In this document: piece after piece, positions 47,180-49,090 of the stretch
How the letters are laid out: each line of letters begins with the position of its first letter
How positions within the stretch are numbered: position 1 is the stretch's first letter
Position numbers and translations under genes: made by a program
Origin: Oscillospiraceae bacterium
GTDB taxonomy: Bacteria; Bacillota; Clostridia; Oscillospirales; Oscillospiraceae
Assembly: GCA_015067525.1 (NCBI GenBank)
Contig: SVMH01000010.1
Span: forward strand, 1 to 49,090
Direction of reading: 5' to 3'
DNA length: 49,090 bases
The notes under the pieces: generated by a model
What the model was told of the DNA's origin: nothing
The model's database searches: none
What the model saw: the letters and a program-made list of their open reading frames with translations, nothing else

Positions 47180-48385
47180 TCAGATCGTTCCGTTTTTCTT
47201 CAGCTGGGCCACTTCCTCCGCGCTCATGCCCAGATATTCGCCAAACACCTCTTCGTTGAACTGGCCCAGCGCGCCCGCGGGACGGGGCTCCACCAGTCCG
47301 GACTCGCGGAAGCGGATGGGGGTGTTGATGTAGGCGATGTCGCCGATGACGGGGTGCTGCATGTGTTTGATCATCTGGCGGTGCACGGTGAAGTTTTCGT
47401 CGGCCTCGATGTCGGCGTAGTTATACACCAGCGCGCCGGGGATGCCCACGGCGTTGAGCTGGTCCACCGCCTCTTCCGCGGTGATCCTGCCGCACCACTC
47501 GTACACCAGCGCGTCCGTCTCGGCGCGGTTCTGCACGCGGGTGATGGGGTCGCAGAACCGGGGATCGTCAATGAGCTCCGGCTTGTGGATGATGTCGGTG
47601 CAGAAGGTGGCCCACTGCCGCTCCATGCCCACGCCGATGGCAAAGGCCCGGTCGGCGGCCATGTAGGTGCCGTAGGGACACCACAGGCTGTAGCCGTTGC
47701 CGATGCGCGGCGGCAGATTCTTGGTGTGGCCGTAGTCGATGTAGTCCTGCGTGGTCAGCGCCAGCACCGAGTCCACCAGCGAGACCTCCACCCACTCGCC
47801 CTTGCCGGTCATCTTCTGGCGCACAAGGGCCGCCAGAATGCCGATAGCCAGATTCATACCGGCGGTGATGTCGCCGATGGAGGGGCCGCACTTGGTGGGC
47901 GGATTTTCGGGGAAGCCGGTGTAGCTCATGATGCCGCCCATGGCCTGCGCCACCACGTCGTAGCCGGGACGGCTGGCGTAGGGGCCGTTCTGGCCGTAGC
48001 CGGAGATGCTGGCCAGAATGATCTTCTCATTGACGCTGCGCAGCACCTCGTAGCCAAGGCCCAGCTTGTCCATGGTGCCGGGCTTGAAGTTCTCCGCCAC
48101 CACGTCCACCTGCTTGACCAGCTCCAGCAGCATCTCCTTGCCCTTGGGGTCCTTGAGGTTGATGGTCACATTGCGCTTGTTGCGGTTGACGGTGGCAAAA
48201 TAGTTGCTGCAGCCGTTGACGAAGGGCCCGCCGGCGCGGGTGGCGTCACCGGCCACGGGGTTTTCCACCTTGATGATCTCGGCGCCCATATCGCTCAGCC
48301 AGCTGGTGCCGAAGGGTCCGGACAGCACGCACGTCAGATCCAGGATCTTAATGCCGTGCAGTGCGCCCATGGGTTTTTCCTGCAT
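47180..48385 (-). CDS. CaiB/BaiF-family (type III) CoA-transferase
   Basis: A 401-residue family III CoA-transferase. Characteristic stretches are LDLTCVLSGPFGTSWLSDMGAEIIKVE, NRNKRNVTINLKDPKGKEM, ADVVAENFKPGTMDKLGLGYE-like VVAENFKPG and IGDITAGMNLAIGILAALV. The conserved active-site Asp is probably in WVEVSLVDSVL. It moves CoA from a donor acyl-CoA to a carboxylic acid, activating the operon's substrate without ATP. AAGGAGG precedes ATG 48385. It is the first gene of the operon, and its promoter at 48424-48452 shares a regulatory region with an AraC-type gene. Confidence 0.9.
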   Translation of the reverse strand: MQEKPMGALHGIKILDLTCVLSGPFGTSWLSDMGAEIIKVENPVAGDATRAGGPFVNGCSNYFATVNRNKRNVTINLKDPKGKEMLLELVKQVDVVAENFKPGTMDKLGLGYEVLRSVNEKIILASISGYGQNGPYASRPGYDVVAQAMGGIMSYTGFPENPPTKCGPSIGDITAGMNLAIGILAALVRQKMTGKGEWVEVSLVDSVLALTTQDYIDYGHTKNLPPRIGNGYSLWCPYGTYMAADRAFAIGVGMERQWATFCTDIIHKPELIDDPRFCDPITRVQNRAETDALVYEWCGRITAEEAVDQLNAVGIPGALVYNYADIEADENFTVHRQMIKHMQHPVIGDIAYINTPIRFRESGLVEPRPAGALGQFNEEVFGEYLGMSAEEVAQLKKNGTI

Positions 48386-48423
48386 AAAACACGACCTCCT
48401 TGCCGCATGTTTTTTCTGCCTTC

Positions 48424-48452
48424 ACAATAGTCCCTGCACCGCGGACTGTCAA
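48424..48452 (-). promoter_or_regulatory. Promoter of the CaiB-thiolase operon
   Basis: Minus strand TTGACA (48447-48452) and TATTGT (48424-48429), 17 bases apart. Confidence 0.65.
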
Positions 48453-48472
48453 CGCGCCGCACTATACCGATA

Positions 48473-48502
48473 TTCCGATTTCTCAGCGCCAAAAAATCGG
48501 AA
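48473..48502. promoter_or_regulatory. Candidate regulator dyad between divergent promoters
   Basis: TTCCGATTT (48473-48481) and AAATCGGAA (48494-48502) are perfect inverted arms with a 12-base centre, lying upstream of both divergent promoters. AraC-type activators commonly bind in this place. Confidence 0.55.
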
Positions 48503-48521
48503 CATCTGCATATTTACCCCT

Positions 48522-48550
48522 TTGACTCAGGCGCTGCATGCGCCTATAAT
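48522..48550 (+). promoter_or_regulatory. Promoter of the AraC-type gene
   Basis: TTGACT (48522-48527) and a perfect TATAAT (48545-48550), 17 bases apart. The spacer holds the inverted repeat AGGCGC-TGCAT-GCGCCT, a possible repression site. Confidence 0.7.
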
Positions 48551-48601
48551 AGAGCTGCACCCTACCCGAAGGGCTGTAACTTCCACAGGAGGTGCTCTGC
48601 C

Positions 48602-49090
48602 ATGGAACGCAACATTCTCTGGGCCTCCCGCGGCGAGCTGCCGGCGGGCTGGCCCCTGATGGGCCACACCCACCCATACTACCATCTTTTCTTCATTCTC
48701 AAGGGAAAAGCCGTCTTTTTGCTGGATCACCGGCCCTATGCCGTGTCCGCAGGCGACTGTCTGGTGGTGCCGCCCAACGTCTGGCACGAGGTCTGCGCCG
48801 AGGAGCACACGCTGCTGGACTCCTATGAGATCAAGTTCACCCTCAGCCCGCCCCTGCAGCAGATGGCGCAGGAAGCCGGCGTTCTGGTGCGCCGCGCGCC
48901 GGATTACGTGGGAAAATCGGTACAGTATATCGTCTATAACTGGGCCCGCCGCGACCTGATCAGTTTTTCCCATATGGACCATATCCTCCACGCCATGGTC
49001 ATGTCCCTCTATCTGGAGCCGCGCATGGCCGGCGAGCAGGTGTCCAGCTTCGTGGAGACGGAGGACTACTCCCCGCTGGTGCAGCGCATC
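48602..49090 (+). CDS. AraC-type regulator, cupin sensor part (cut by window end)
   Basis: The frame is open for 163 codons to the window edge. The N-terminus is a cupin ligand domain: MGHTHPYYHLFFILKGKAVFLL, then YAVSAGDCLVVPPNVWHE, with two His that can hold a metal or ligand. A helical linker follows (FSHMDHILHAMVMSLYLE). The helix-turn-helix expected next lies beyond 49090 and is not seen, so AraC membership is inferred from this N-terminal type and its place. ACAGGAGG precedes the ATG. It is divergent from the CaiB-thiolase operon and is its likely regulator. Confidence 0.7.
   Translation, partial: MERNILWASRGELPAGWPLMGHTHPYYHLFFILKGKAVFLLDHRPYAVSAGDCLVVPPNVWHEVCAEEHTLLDSYEIKFTLSPPLQQMAQEAGVLVRRAPDYVGKSVQYIVYNWARRDLISFSHMDHILHAMVMSLYLEPRMAGEQVSSFVETEDYSPLVQRI

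Overview
The window reads as a chromosomal stretch from a GC-rich anaerobic Clostridia, most like the gut Oscillospiraceae. The signs are a ferredoxin-linked 2-oxoacid oxidoreductase operon with a CoA-transferase, a second acyl-CoA operon, DUF1836 and divergent PAP2 proteins, SmpB with a one-piece tmRNA, AGGAGG ribosome sites, and dense families of GC-rich dispersed repeats between genes. This placement is inference from gene content; no rRNA gene is present.

Layout. (1) 1-1.55 kb: visibly less GC-rich, holding an XRE regulator and a wrecked type III restriction-modification locus in which the start of mod is joined out of frame to a late part of res. (2) 1.6-19.6 kb: ordinary chromosomal genes. 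These are a phytoene-desaturase-like flavoprotein with a flavin/[2Fe-2S] reductase, an opine-dehydrogenase-family enzyme with a histidine phosphatase and a divergent DeoR regulator, an SGNH hydrolase, DUF1836, PAP2-like, a sodium:solute (proline-type) symporter, TetR, two lipoproteins (one a serpin), two paralogous M20 dipeptidases, a LysR regulator and a transglutaminase-like protein. (3) 20.0-33.5 kb: a one-strand cassette of virion genes. In transcription order it holds a zinc-ribbon protein, TerS-like, TerL, portal, a Prp-type cysteine protease, a scaffold-like protein, an N4-gp56-type major capsid protein, a small head protein, an adaptor-like protein, a large propeller-like protein, a small structural protein, a DUF859-like fibre protein and a peptidoglycan-binding coiled-coil protein. 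No integrase, replication, repressor or lysis gene accompanies it, and the chromosome's own repeats sit between its genes. (4) 34.4-36.8 kb: a NUDIX hydrolase, a DUF6291-type gene and a P-loop ATPase. (5) 37.1-41.0 kb: ferredoxin, alpha, beta and gamma subunits of a 2-oxoacid:ferredoxin oxidoreductase plus a family I CoA-transferase. (6) 41.7-43.3 kb: smpB, a cyclophilin and ssrA. (7) 43.7-48.4 kb: an operon of CaiB-type CoA-transferase, 3-hydroxyacyl-CoA dehydrogenase, an HMG-CoA-synthase/DUF35 fusion and a thiolase, divergent from a cut-off AraC-type regulator.

The most interesting part is the virion cassette. All its reading frames are open. It encodes its own Prp-like protease, and both the capsid and scaffold proteins begin with the LxLQxFA-type sequence known as the Prp cleavage site. 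Its two upstream operon heads carry a nearly identical regulatory element built on the dyad TTTGCAC-N6-GTGCAAA, and the same element precedes the DUF6291 gene 2 kb away. Intact structural genes, no lifestyle genes and shared control make a domesticated particle or gene-transfer-agent-like system a hypothesis worth testing. A decaying prophage remnant is the main alternative.

The repeat landscape is also notable: a GTTTAC...GTAAA palindrome family, a GTTAACTGTTACC-type family touching stop codons, stem-loop units with CCTCCC/GGGAGG arms, a ~213-bp direct repeat flanking the terminase genes, and a repeat unit flanked by a 34-bp copy of the end of the NUDIX gene.
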